Shown here piece after piece: positions 7,448-16,108 of a stretch of DNA of 25,508 bases (position 1 is its first letter; the number at the start of each line of letters is the position of its first letter). The notes beneath the pieces are model-generated. The model made no database searches. It saw nothing but the letters and a program-made list of their open reading frames with translations, and was not told the DNA's origin. The position numbers and the translations under genes are program-made. This stretch comes from an uncultured Lachnospiraceae bacterium (GTDB taxonomy: Bacteria; Bacillota; Clostridia; Lachnospirales; Lachnospiraceae), in the NCBI GenBank assembly GCA_910585215.1, contig CAJUDQ010000047.1, positions 1 through 25,508 of the forward strand, written 5' to 3'.

Positions 7448-8013
7448 AGAAACACCCCTTTCTTAATAAGATATTTTTTCAATTTTTCTCTTGTCCTAAA
7501 AAGCCGGACAGATATATTGTGGCTGCTGGTATGAAAGAGTTTCGCAAGGTCGTCGATAGAATCGCAGTACCAGTAGCGGCGGACAAACATAATTCTGTTT
7601 TCTTTATCAAGAGTTTCAAGAAAATCATTAATTATCTGCGCTGTTTCTTTGGCATTCCATTCATCTTCTACCGAAGCAGAAGAAGGAAAACAATTCTCCA
7701 GTTCATCCAAAGCTACGTCATAGATACTGTTTCTCTTTGAAGCGGTATTTGCGTGATACTTTTTAATGGCAAGATTGCGGACAATGCGGCAAACATAGCT
7801 TAATAACGGATTGGGGTTTTGAGGCGGTATTGTATTCCAAGTTCCGAGATATGTATCATTTACACATTCTTCCGTATCTTGTTTATTGTTCAGTATGTGA
7901 AAGGCAATTTTTGAGCATACGGCTCCATATTTATTTGATAGTTCCATGATTGCCTGTTCTGAGCGCTCAAAAAATAATTCAATAATTTTGTTATCGTCCA
8001 AACTGACCACCAT
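7444..8013 (-). CDS. ECF-type RNA polymerase sigma factor
   Basis: A 189-residue sigma-70 family protein with only regions 2 and 4. Region 2 holds DTEECVNDTYLGTWN (46-60), which matches the conserved core-binding and -10 recognition helix. Region 4 (about 143-182) is a helix-turn-helix: FVRRYWYCDSIDDLAKLF then HNISVRLFRTREKLKKYL. The two are joined by a ~60-residue linker. The start is uncertain: ATG 8013 overlaps the AAAGGA that would be its own ribosome site, whereas TTG at 8001 (Leu5) has GGTGG or AAAGGA at reasonable distance. The gene is coupled to the downstream anti-sigma by a 4-base overlap. Autoregulation is plausible; see the paired AGATATCT palindromes upstream. Confidence 0.9.
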   Translation of the reverse strand: MVVSLDDNKIIELFFERSEQAIMELSNKYGAVCSKIAFHILNNKQDTEECVNDTYLGTWNTIPPQNPNPLLSYVCRIVRNLAIKKYHANTASKRNSIYDVALDELENCFPSSASVEDEWNAKETAQIINDFLETLDKENRIMFVRRYWYCDSIDDLAKLFHTSSHNISVRLFRTREKLKKYLIKKGVFL

Positions 8014-8049
8014 CCTTTCTGCCTCAACTATATACTACGGTTTTGGCAG

Positions 8050-8120
8050 GAGATATCTCATATTTTTGGAAATTATATCAAAATTATGCGGTTTTTTCTA
8101 TGATTCATATAAGATATCTC
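8050..8120 (-). promoter_or_regulatory. Candidate sigma-operon promoter flanked by palindromes
   Basis: On the minus strand, TAGAAA (8095-8100), 17 nt and TATAAT (8072-8077) form a possible promoter about 60 bases before the sigma start. It lies between GAGATATCTC (8050-8059, perfect palindrome) and AGATATCT (8112-8119). The two copies are 61 bp apart, close to six helical turns, which would suit a looping repressor or a dimeric activator. The rest of 8121-8232 is very AT-rich and shows nothing else clear. Confidence 0.35.
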
Positions 8121-8232
8121 TATGTTTGGCTGATAAAACAAAGAGAATATAAATATGGATAATATAAAAAATGAAAATGGGATAAGAATATAAGATAAAA
8201 GGATTTTGTATTATTATTTTTTTAGAAAATGA

Positions 8233-8261
8233 TTGAGAGATTTTTCTTGTCTTGATATAAT
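8233..8261 (+). promoter_or_regulatory. Promoter of the type I restriction operon
   Basis: TTGAGA (8233-8238), a 17-nt spacer and TATAAT (8256-8261) with an extended -10 TG at 8253-8254. Transcription should start near 8268, giving a ~130-nt AT-rich leader. In that leader CAATCTT (8346-8352) can pair either with GATTG at 8355-8359 (using CAATC) or with AAGATTG at 8362-8368, two mutually exclusive small hairpins shortly before the hsdM ribosome site. Confidence 0.65.
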
Positions 8262-8400
8262 GAAAAGGAAACTGATTTTAGAAAAAAATTAAAAATTTTA
8301 ACCATATTAGGATTTTTAAAATAAAAAAAGAATTTTTGCAGTACTCAATCTTGGGATTGATAAGATTGTTAAAATAAAAAGAAAAACAAAGGAGACTGAA

Positions 8401-9999
8401 ATGGCAGAATTGGAAAACAGCAAGGATTTAATTAGTGTATTATGGAGTGGGGCAGATATACTTCGCTCAAAAATGGATGCAAATGAATACAAAGATTATT
8501 TATTGGGAATTGTCTTTTACAAATATTTATCCGATTCTTTTTTGATTAAAGTTTATGATTTGATTTATGATAAAAAACCGGAATCGCTAAAAGCTGCATT
8601 GGAGGCATATAAAGAAGTATTAAAGGACGAAAGTGCAGAGGAATTAAAAGAACAGATAAAGGCAGAATGTCATTATATAATTGAACCAAAATTAACATAT
8701 ACATGCTTTGCAGATGCAGCAAGAAATAATTCATTTAATCGTGAACAGTTGCAAAAAGCGTTTCATAACATTGAACAAAGTGACCCGTTATTTGCGGATT
8801 TATTTACAGATATTGATTTGTATTCGAATCGTCTGGGAACAGGAGACCAGAAGCAGAGTGATACCATTTCAAGTCTGATTAAGGAAATTGACAAAGCCGA
8901 TTTGTTAAATTCAGATTCCGATGTACTTGGAAATGCCTATGAATATTTGATTGGTCAGTTTGCCTCTGAAACAGGCAAGAAAGCAGGGGAGTTCTACACG
9001 CCGCAGGCTGTATCTAAAATTTTGACTAGAATTGCGATTGCCGGACAGGAAACAAAGAAAGGGTTATCTGTCTATGACCCGTGTATGGGGTCTGGTTCTC
9101 TTCTTTTAAATGCAAAGAACTATGCTATGGAACCAAGTTATATCAGATATTATGGACAGGAATTGATGACATCTACCTATAATCTTGCAAGAATGAATAT
9201 GTTTTTGCATGGAATTGTACCGGAGAATCAAAATCTTCGCAATGGCGATACGCTTGACGGGGATTGGCCTACCGGAGAGGAGACAGATTTTGATATGGTT
9301 CTTATGAATCCGCCATATTCGGCAAAATGGAGCGCGGCGGCAGGGTTTTTACAGGATGAGAGATTTAGTGATTATGGAGTATTGGCGCCTAAGTCAAAGG
9401 CGGATTATTCATTTTTACTGCATGGCTTGTATCATTTGAAAAGCAATGGTACTATGGCTATCGTATTGCCGCATGGCGTTTTGTTCAGAGGCGCGGCGGA
9501 AGGGAAAATAAGAGAAAAGCTGCTTCGTTCAGGTAATATTTATGCGGTAATTGGGCTGCCCGCAAATCTGTTTTATAATACGTCTATTCCTACCTGTATT
9601 GTTGTGTTGAAGAAACATAGAGAGGGAAGGGATGTATTATTTATAGATGCATCTCGAAAGTTTGATAAGGGTAAGAAGCAGAATACCATGACTGACGAAC
9701 ATATAAATTCGGTGATTGATTTATATAATAAAAGGGAAACAGTAGAGAAAGAATCTTTTCTTGCAAGTTTTGAAGAAATAGAGAAGAATGATTTTAATCT
9801 TAATATTCCAAGATATGTAGATAATTTTGAGAAAGAAGAAGAGATAGATTTGAATGTTGTTTTAGCGAATATGAGAAAGACCGATGAAGAACTGGAACAG
9901 GTTCAGGGAGAATTTTTATCACTTCTTAAAGAGTTAACTTCTTCGGATGAAGATATTATGGCATCGTTAAATAATTTTATTGGAATGATTGAGAGGTGA
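8401..9999 (+). CDS. hsdM: Type I restriction-modification DNA methyltransferase subunit
   Basis: A 532-residue N6-adenine methyltransferase, the modification subunit of a type I system; with HsdS it methylates adenines in a bipartite target. The N-terminal HsdM helical domain (about 1-150) includes LWSGADILRSKMDANEYKDY. The S-adenosylmethionine motif I is YDPCMGSGS (225-233), preceded by GEFYTPQAVS (196-205). The catalytic motif IV is NPPY (303-306). The start is supported by AAAGGAG (8388-8394) six bases upstream. It is the first gene of hsdM-hsdS-hsdR; its TGA overlaps the ribosome binding site of hsdS, which implies coupled translation. No damage is visible, so the protein should be active. 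Confidence 0.95.
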   Translation: MAELENSKDLISVLWSGADILRSKMDANEYKDYLLGIVFYKYLSDSFLIKVYDLIYDKKPESLKAALEAYKEVLKDESAEELKEQIKAECHYIIEPKLTYTCFADAARNNSFNREQLQKAFHNIEQSDPLFADLFTDIDLYSNRLGTGDQKQSDTISSLIKEIDKADLLNSDSDVLGNAYEYLIGQFASETGKKAGEFYTPQAVSKILTRIAIAGQETKKGLSVYDPCMGSGSLLLNAKNYAMEPSYIRYYGQELMTSTYNLARMNMFLHGIVPENQNLRNGDTLDGDWPTGEETDFDMVLMNPPYSAKWSAAAGFLQDERFSDYGVLAPKSKADYSFLLHGLYHLKSNGTMAIVLPHGVLFRGAAEGKIREKLLRSGNIYAVIGLPANLFYNTSIPTCIVVLKKHREGRDVLFIDASRKFDKGKKQNTMTDEHINSVIDLYNKRETVEKESFLASFEEIEKNDFNLNIPRYVDNFEKEEEIDLNVVLANMRKTDEELEQVQGEFLSLLKELTSSDEDIMASLNNFIGMIER

Positions 10000-10004
10000 T
10001 TGAG

Positions 10005-11204
10005 ATGAAAAGTCCAAAGGTTCGATTTAGAGGGTATACAGATGATTGGGAAGAACGGAAGTTGGGAGATATTGCTGAGTTTAGTAAAGGAAGAGGCTAT
10101 TCAAAAAGCGATTTAACTGATGTTGGAATATCTATTATTTTATATGGAAGATTATATACAAAATATGAAACAAGTATTAGTGAAGTAGATACTTTTGTTA
10201 CACCTAAAAATGGTTCAGTTTATAGTAAAGGAGGCGAAGTAATCCTACCTGCTTCTGGCGAAACTGCTAAAGATATTGCAAGAGCTGCAACCGTTAAAAA
10301 TGCTGGAGTTTTGCTAGGAGGAGATTTAAATATTGTAACACCAGATAGTACTATTAATTCTGTATTTTTAGCATTATCAATTTCTAATGGGACATCGCAA
10401 AAAGAACTTGTAAAAAAAGCTCAGGGAAATTCAGTGGTTCATATCCATAATGAAGAAATAAAAGCACTTACTATACCTTTTCCAAGCAGAATAGAACAGA
10501 ATAGAATTGCTAACTACTTTTCTAACTTAGACAATCTTATCACTCTTCACCAGCGAAAGTGTGAAGAGATAAAAATACTAAAAAAATATATGCTTCAAAA
10601 AATGTTTCCACAGAATGGAATGAATGTTCCAGAGATTAGATTTGATGGCTTTACTGATGCTTGGGAACAGCATAAGTTTGGTGATTTAGGTTTTGTTTCT
10701 ATGTGTAAGAGGATTTTTAAAGAACAAACATCGCCAGAGGGAGATATTCCGTTTTACAAAATTGGAACATTTGGTGGTGAGCCAGACGCATTTATTTCAA
10801 GAGAATTGTATGAAGAATATAAGGGGAAATTCCAATATCCTGAAGTTGGAGATTTGTTAATTTCGGCATCTGGTACAATAGGAAGAATTGTTGAATATAA
10901 CGGAGAGGATGCATATTTTCAAGATTCTAATATAGTATGGTTTAAACATGATAAGAAAGTTGATAATTCATTTTTGAAATGCATATATGCCTTTGTTAAA
11001 TGGTCAGGGATAGAGGGAAGTACAATTAAGAGATTATATAATGATAACTTCCTAAAGACTGAGTTTTGGATGCCAATAGTGGAAGAACAAGCAAAAATTG
11101 GAGCATATTTCCGTAGCCTCGACAATATCATCACCCTTCACCAACAAAAGTGTGATGAATTGCAAAATATCAAAAAATTTATGTTACAAAATATGTTTGT
11201 TTAA
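10005..11204 (+). CDS. hsdS: Type I restriction-modification specificity subunit
   Basis: The DNA-recognition subunit, about 399 residues. It has the usual two-fold organisation: target recognition domain 1 (roughly residues 10-165), a central conserved helix pair (FSNLDNLITLHQRKCEEIKI, then KKYMLQKMFP), domain 2 (roughly 210-355) and a C-terminal copy (FRSLDNIITLHQQKCDELQN, then KKFMLQNMF). Each half begins with a similar block (FRGYTDDWEERKLGDI and FDGFTDAWEQHKFGDL). ATG 10005 is preferred over an in-frame GTG at 9996 because AGAGGTGA (9992-9999) sits five bases before it. The recognition domains are AT-richer than the conserved blocks, as expected if they are exchanged horizontally. The target sequence cannot be predicted. 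No second hsdS or recombinase gene is nearby, so phase-variable switching is not supported here. Confidence 0.93.
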   Translation: MKSPKVRFRGYTDDWEERKLGDIAEFSKGRGYSKSDLTDVGISIILYGRLYTKYETSISEVDTFVTPKNGSVYSKGGEVILPASGETAKDIARAATVKNAGVLLGGDLNIVTPDSTINSVFLALSISNGTSQKELVKKAQGNSVVHIHNEEIKALTIPFPSRIEQNRIANYFSNLDNLITLHQRKCEEIKILKKYMLQKMFPQNGMNVPEIRFDGFTDAWEQHKFGDLGFVSMCKRIFKEQTSPEGDIPFYKIGTFGGEPDAFISRELYEEYKGKFQYPEVGDLLISASGTIGRIVEYNGEDAYFQDSNIVWFKHDKKVDNSFLKCIYAFVKWSGIEGSTIKRLYNDNFLKTEFWMPIVEEQAKIGAYFRSLDNIITLHQQKCDELQNIKKFMLQNMFV

Positions 11205-11270
11205 ACGCACCATTTATTTTCTACTTAAAATACCAAAAAATCAAATACTAACAGCAAAGGAGATAATAAA

Positions 11271-14246
11271 ATGCCAGAATCAGAGTCAATAATAGAAAAT
11301 AAACTGATTGAACAATTGGTTTATGGCGATTCTCAATGGACATACAGGAAAGATTTAAAAACAGAAGAGGATTTGTGGGCAAACTTTAAATATATCCTTG
11401 AACAGAATAATAAAGACAGATTAAATGGAGAACATCTTTCCGACACAGAATTTGAACAGGTAAAGAACCAATTGCAGTTTTCTTCCTTTTACAAGGCTGG
11501 CGAGTGGCTGGTTGGTGAGAATGGAAAAGTTCAAGTACATGTCCAGCGAGATACAGAGCGTCTGCATCTTGTAGTAATGAATCATGAACATATTGCAGGA
11601 GGCACCAGTGTGTATGAAGTTATCAATCAATACAAAGCATTAAAAACAGATGAAAACAGTAAGGCTCCGGCAAGAAACAGAAGATTTGACGTTACTCTTT
11701 TGATTAACGGACTTCCAATGATTCATATAGAATTAAAAAATAAACAACATTCTTATATGGACGGTTTTTGGCAGATAAAAAAATATATTGGAGAAGGTAA
11801 ATTTACCGGAATATTTTCTGCCATTCAGATGTTTGTTATCAGTAATGGCGTAAACACAAAATATTTTGCCGCGGCAGGTGATACGGAATTAAAACCTGAA
11901 TTTATAAGCGGGTGGCTGGATAAATATAATAATCCGGTATCAGACTACATTGATTTTGCGAAAAGTGTACTGCGTATACCACAAGCCCATGAAATGATTG
12001 CAAGATATACTGTATTGGATAAAGATGCCAAGCGACTGATATTACTTCGCCCATATCAGATACATGCGATAGAATCCATAAGAGAAGCATCAAAAACTGG
12101 CAAATCAGGTTTTGTATGGCATACCACCGGTTCGGGAAAAACATTAACTTCATATAAGGCAACAAGAAATCTTTTAATGGATATTCCTGCTATAAATAAG
12201 GCAATTTTTTTGATTGACAGAAAAGATTTGGATACACAGACCACAATGGCGTTTCAGGCTTATGCGAATCATGATTTGATTGATGTAGATGAAACAGAAA
12301 ATGTGAACGATTTAAAAGACAAACTGAAATCAGATGACAGGCAGGTAATTGTAACTACAATTCAAAAACTGTACAGGCTGATTACCAAGAAATTAAAAGA
12401 AGGTACTCTCGAATATCACAAAATAAGAAATCTGAAAATCGCTTATGTTGTAGACGAGTGTCACAGGGCTGTAACTCCAAGTACAAAAAGAGAACTGGAA
12501 AAATTCTTTGGCAACTCATTGTGGTTTGGATTTACAGGTACTCCAAGATTTGGAGAAAATCCTTATCCGCAGTTGGGGGATTTGCCCCGTACTACAAAAG
12601 ACCTGTATGGCGAGTGTCTGCACCAATATACAATACAACACGCAATTCATGACAAGGCTGTACTCGGATTTCAGGTGGAGCATAATGGTCCGAAAAATCT
12701 GGTTGATGAAACAGACGTCAGTACCTATGAAAATGAAACACATATGTTAAAAGTTTTGGATGTTATTTTAAATAAATCTTATTACAAATGGGGATTTCAA
12801 AATGGAAAAGGACAGACTTATGAGGGATTGCTTACTACAAGCTCGATTCAGCGGGCGCAGAAATATTATGAGTTATTGACAAAGGTAAAGAACGGCGAAA
12901 CTTCACTTAAAATTGATAAGAAGGTGAAACAGGTTCTGCCGGATTTTCCTAAATTTGCGATTACATACTCCATATCTGAAAATGAAGAAAGTTCACAGGT
13001 AAATCAACAGAAAATGCAAAACTCACTGGATGATTATAACGGAATGTTTGGTACAACATATGAGATTTCCCAGATTCAGGGATATAATGCAAATTTAAAT
13101 AAAAGGCTTGCCAGAAAAGATGCAAAATTTCAGAGCAGAAATGAACAGCTTGATTTGGTAATTGTTGTAGACCGTTTGCTGACTGGTTTTGATGCCCCAT
13201 GCATGTCTACTGTTTATATTGACCGACAGCCAATGGGACCCCATGATTTGATTCAGACTTTTTCAAGAACAAATCGTATTTACAATAAAAATAAAGCCTA
13301 TGGACAGATTGTTACATTTCAGGCGCCGATTCTTTTTAAGAAATGCGTGGATAAGGCAATAAAATTGTATTCTGCGGGAAGTACAAAAGATGCGCTTTTG
13401 GCTGAATGGGATGAAATGGAAACAGCGTTTAAAAAAGCTCTGGCAGCGCTTCGGGTTTCTGCACAGAGGCCTTCGGAGGTTTTGGGCATGTCTGTAAAAG
13501 AAAAACAGGTTTTTGCAAAAATATTCCAGACCTTTGATAAAACCTTTGCGCAGCTTAAATCATTTACCAATTATAACGACACAAAACTTTCAGAATATGG
13601 AATTACAGAAGAAGAGTATGAGAATTATGCAGGGCATTATCTGAATGTATTGGAAGAATTAAAAGCAGAAAAGCCGTATTCGGAAGATGACAGCGCAGAG
13701 ATACCAGAAGTTGATTCGGATTATGAATTAATGGCATACAGCAATACAAAAATTGATTATGAGTATATTATCAATCTGATTCAAAATATTGTTACACCAA
13801 ACGATGAGGAACCGGATAGAACGCCGGAGGAAAGGCAGAAGAAAATTGATGAGGTAAAACAGTATATAGAAGAGCTTCGTGAGGAAAATCCAAAAGTTGC
13901 AGATATTATGTCTGGTTTGATAAATGAAATTGAGATAGATGAAACTAAATATAAAGGTCAGTCAATTTTAAGTATTGTAGAAACTATGAAATATAATTGT
14001 ATTGATAAAGTCATTACAGAGTTTTGCGTGATATGGCATGCATCCAAAGATGATGTAATGTATGCTGCAACACATTACCGAAATGGTAAAATTCCAAATG
14101 AAAGCGTAATTAAAATGAAAAGCAATTATGTAAGTTATAACACGGCGCAGGAGAAAGCATTGCCCAAGTTTAGATATTATACACAGTTGATAGAAGAGTT
14201 AAAAAAGACTTTGGATGAGGAAATCGAGCCGTTAATAAATCATTGA
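11271..14246 (+). CDS. hsdR: Type I restriction endonuclease subunit (translocase-nuclease)
   Basis: A 991-residue HsdR, the usual length. The N-terminal PD-(D/E)XK nuclease is seen at D140 (RRFDVTLLINGLPMIHIELKN), with ELK at 154-156. The superfamily 2 motor follows: Walker A TTGSGKT (285-291), DECH box (395-398), TGTP (422-425), and later LLTGFDAP and QTFSRTNRIY. The C-terminal ~250 residues are helical and charged and should contact the HsdM/HsdS core. AAAGGAG (11256-11262) lies eight bases before the ATG. The 66-base gap after hsdS shows no terminator, so the three genes form one operon. The complex cleaves unmethylated foreign DNA after ATP-driven translocation. All motifs are intact. 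Confidence 0.95.
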   Translation: MPESESIIENKLIEQLVYGDSQWTYRKDLKTEEDLWANFKYILEQNNKDRLNGEHLSDTEFEQVKNQLQFSSFYKAGEWLVGENGKVQVHVQRDTERLHLVVMNHEHIAGGTSVYEVINQYKALKTDENSKAPARNRRFDVTLLINGLPMIHIELKNKQHSYMDGFWQIKKYIGEGKFTGIFSAIQMFVISNGVNTKYFAAAGDTELKPEFISGWLDKYNNPVSDYIDFAKSVLRIPQAHEMIARYTVLDKDAKRLILLRPYQIHAIESIREASKTGKSGFVWHTTGSGKTLTSYKATRNLLMDIPAINKAIFLIDRKDLDTQTTMAFQAYANHDLIDVDETENVNDLKDKLKSDDRQVIVTTIQKLYRLITKKLKEGTLEYHKIRNLKIAYVVDECHRAVTPSTKRELEKFFGNSLWFGFTGTPRFGENPYPQLGDLPRTTKDLYGECLHQYTIQHAIHDKAVLGFQVEHNGPKNLVDETDVSTYENETHMLKVLDVILNKSYYKWGFQNGKGQTYEGLLTTSSIQRAQKYYELLTKVKNGETSLKIDKKVKQVLPDFPKFAITYSISENEESSQVNQQKMQNSLDDYNGMFGTTYEISQIQGYNANLNKRLARKDAKFQSRNEQLDLVIVVDRLLTGFDAPCMSTVYIDRQPMGPHDLIQTFSRTNRIYNKNKAYGQIVTFQAPILFKKCVDKAIKLYSAGSTKDALLAEWDEMETAFKKALAALRVSAQRPSEVLGMSVKEKQVFAKIFQTFDKTFAQLKSFTNYNDTKLSEYGITEEEYENYAGHYLNVLEELKAEKPYSEDDSAEIPEVDSDYELMAYSNTKIDYEYIINLIQNIVTPNDEEPDRTPEERQKKIDEVKQYIEELREENPKVADIMSGLINEIEIDETKYKGQSILSIVETMKYNCIDKVITEFCVIWHASKDDVMYAATHYRNGKIPNESVIKMKSNYVSYNTAQEKALPKFRYYTQLIEELKKTLDEEIEPLINH

Positions 14247-14297
14247 CTGTTGAAGCAAGAAATCCCACTTCAAGCGAAGTTAAGAAGGGGAGTTTAC

Positions 14298-14408
14298 TTG
14301 AATTACTATAAATCGTGGGTCAGCGACTATAAACCGAAGACAGGAAACACAAAACAAATGCAACAGGCAAAACTGATGATTGGGCAGAACAAAAAAGTGC
14401 AAAAATGA
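14298..14408 (+). CDS. Possible small ORF after hsdR
   Basis: In the same frame as hsdR, reading stays open for 53 codons after its TGA, until TGA 14406-14408. Within it TTG 14298 has AAGGGGAG (14286-14293) upstream and would give a 36-residue basic peptide beginning NYYKSWVSDYKPKTGN after the start. It may be a small gene, a decayed remnant, or chance. I do not recognise it. Confidence 0.25.
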   Translation: MNYYKSWVSDYKPKTGNTKQMQQAKLMIGQNKKVQK

Positions 14409-14418
14409 TTTTATTTCA

Positions 14419-14447
14419 TTGACGTAATTTTTTTATTTTGCTAGAAT
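14419..14447 (+). promoter_or_regulatory. Promoter of the transglutaminase-like gene
   Basis: TTGACG (14419-14424), a 17-nt spacer and TAGAAT (14442-14447) with extended -10 TGC just before it. A start near 14454 would give a short leader with GGAGG about 14 bases before ATG 14502. Confidence 0.65.
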
Positions 14448-14501
14448 TTTAATCAGAGCAGGCGCCCGCTTAAAAAATAGTCGGAGGTTATAGCAAAGCA
14501 C

Positions 14502-15231
14502 ATGAAGAAAGAAATGTATCAACGTTATTTGGAAACCAGTGTTTACACAGATGTAGGGGATATATAAAGAATTTGTATTATCATTGCCAGATGATATCCC
14601 CTCTATAGGAATGTTGGTCTGTGACCAGATTACACATCCGTCGATGTATTTTACAGAGCCATCTCCTTATTTGGAAGATACGTATTATGGAAAATTTGCA
14701 TCCTATCCAAAACATCGTTTTAAAAATGAAGATGAATTATATATTACTGCTGTTTCCATGATTGCCGGTATTTTGCGTTTAGATAAAACAGGATTTACAA
14801 AGAATCGGGATGTAACAAAAAGAATTACGGTATCCTGTCGACAGGCTTCTGTATTATTCAGTGCCATTTTAAAAGCAAAAGGAATCCCCTGCCGTTCAAG
14901 AGCCGGCTTTATGGATTTTGGCGATACGGGCGAGAGCTATATGGAACACTGGGTGAATGAATATTGGGATTTTAAGGAAAGCAGATGGATTTTGGCAGAT
15001 GTCGACGGTTATTATGAATATGAACAGCGTTTTGGTTACAGCCAGTTTGATTTGCCACGTCGAAAGTTTGTGACTGCTTCAGAAGCATGGCTTGGTTTGA
15101 GAAAAAATACACTAAATAAAAAGTTGGAGGTATTTTCATTAAATCCGCTGGAAGGTGTGTGTGAATATCTGTTTATGGATTTTCATGCATTAATGAACAA
15201 TGAAATCATGTGTTGCTGTAATATAAGGTAA
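14502..15231 (+). pseudogene. Transglutaminase-like domain protein, frameshifted and 3'-truncated
   Basis: The original start is probably ATG 14502, reading MKKEMYQRYLETSVYTDVGD and then a premature stop. One extra base at or near 14562 (gat-a-tat-aaa) shifts the frame; removing it continues as YKEFVLSLPDDIPSIGML. The downstream frame, open to 15231, holds the transglutaminase-like core: SCRQASVLFSAILKAKGIPCRSRAGF with the likely catalytic Cys, EHWVNEYWDF with the His, and the following DVDGY Asp. After FHALMNNEI (about 15207) the residues become MCCCNIR and stop, where homologues as I remember them continue. The same point is where the convergent acetyltransferase loses its homology, so a deletion probably removed both 3' ends. 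In the intact state this would be a papain-fold peptidase-like protein of unknown substrate. A sequencing error could explain the frameshift but not the truncation. Confidence 0.7.
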
Positions 15232-15594
15232 GCCATCCTTTTTCACTTGCTCTATAACCACTTTGCCTGCTTCCGTGGCAATTCCTTTATGCCAGAATTC
15301 CTTGCGAAGTGCATATCCAAAATCATGATGTTCTTCCATATCAACTTGTATGTAGCCAATAGGATAATTATCTTTTTTCAAACAGATTGCATAGGCATAT
15401 GCCTGTGACTGGATATATTTTAAAGCGTATCTTTCCTCATAGAATTTCTTTGTTTCTTCCATGCTTTTTACCGGATACCAAGGCAAAAACTTATTGACAT
15501 CCTCATCTTGAAGTATAAGGAATAGTGCTTCCATATCCTGTTCTGTAAATTTTCTTAAAATCAAACACTTTGTTTCTAATGTAGGTGTGTTCAT
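15190..15594 (-). pseudogene. GNAT acetyltransferase (RimJ/RimL type), 3'-truncated
   Basis: An N-acetyltransferase of the GNAT fold, RimJ/RimL-like: LETKCLILRKFTEQDMEALF at the N-terminus, then YPIGYIQVD, DFGYALRKEFWHKGIATEAG with the acetyl-CoA loop, and ITATHD. Family members normally continue with a block like NNPRSGGVMKNLGM and about 40 more residues; here HD is followed by FIVH and a stop at 15190, so the last part of the acetyl-CoA site is missing. The start at ATG 15594 is preferred over ATG 15609, because GGAGG (15604-15608) lies eight bases before 15594 and would overlap the earlier start. It lies 32 bases after the next acetyltransferase, probably in one transcript. Probably non-functional. 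Confidence 0.7.
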
Positions 15595-15626
15595 CTGTTT
15601 TTCCTCCATTATTTGTAAATGTTTTC

Positions 15627-16079
15627 TCAGGGGTTCTGTGAAAGGCTCATATATAAAAGTGGATAGGAATTTCCCTGTTCATCGTGGTCGGTTCTTTTAT
15701 AAACTTGAAAGCCCATATGTTCATAAAACCCTTTTGCCTGGGGATTTTGCTCATTCACAGCCAATTTTTTTATTGAGTAATGTTCTATTCCGTATTGAAT
15801 CAGTTGTTTCCCTAATCCTTTTCCTCTTTCTTCCGGTGTTATAAACAGCATTTCCAAGCTTTCATTCTCAATTCCCATAAAGGCAACAGGAATGTTATTT
15901 TCATCTTTTGCTATCACAAGATTTTCGATATTAATTAACGCCTGTGGAACATATTCTCTAATGTTCATTATTTCGCTTTCGGACAAAAACAGGTGTGTTG
16001 TTCTTACAGACTGTTCCCATACTTTTAAAAGTGACTGTATTAAATGAGCAGGTTTTTCATAGGCTTCAATAATATTCAT
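15627..16079 (-). CDS. GNAT family N-acetyltransferase
   Basis: A 150-residue cytoplasmic acetyltransferase of normal GNAT length. The acetyl-CoA pyrophosphate-binding loop is R85-GKGLG-90 within TPEERGKGLGKQLIQYGIEH, preceded by the strand LEMLFI. The C-terminal motif NEQNPQAKGFYEHMGF (109-124) is typical of YjaB/ElaA-type members. The substrate (a small molecule or a protein amino group) cannot be predicted. AAGGAGA seven bases before ATG 16079 supports the start. Immediately upstream lies the long palindrome at 16109-16154, and no good promoter is visible between, so its original promoter may have been displaced by the IS-like segment. Confidence 0.88.
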   Translation of the reverse strand: MNIIEAYEKPAHLIQSLLKVWEQSVRTTHLFLSESEIMNIREYVPQALINIENLVIAKDENNIPVAFMGIENESLEMLFITPEERGKGLGKQLIQYGIEHYSIKKLAVNEQNPQAKGFYEHMGFQVYKRTDHDEQGNSYPLLYMSLSQNP

Positions 16080-16108
16080 ATACTTTCTCCTTCATATTTT
16101 TTATGAGA

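Noticed and set aside
10005..11204. Phase-variable inverting specificity locus
   Set aside because: Only one hsdS is present, with no inverted partial copies and no site-specific recombinase in the neighbourhood.
12458..12750. Overlapping plus-strand frames inside hsdR
   Set aside because: They are alternative frames across the conserved DECH-TGTP motor region of hsdR.
15587..15844. 85-aa plus-strand open frame
   Set aside because: It is antisense to two acetyltransferase genes with clear motifs and has no ribosome site or recognisable content.
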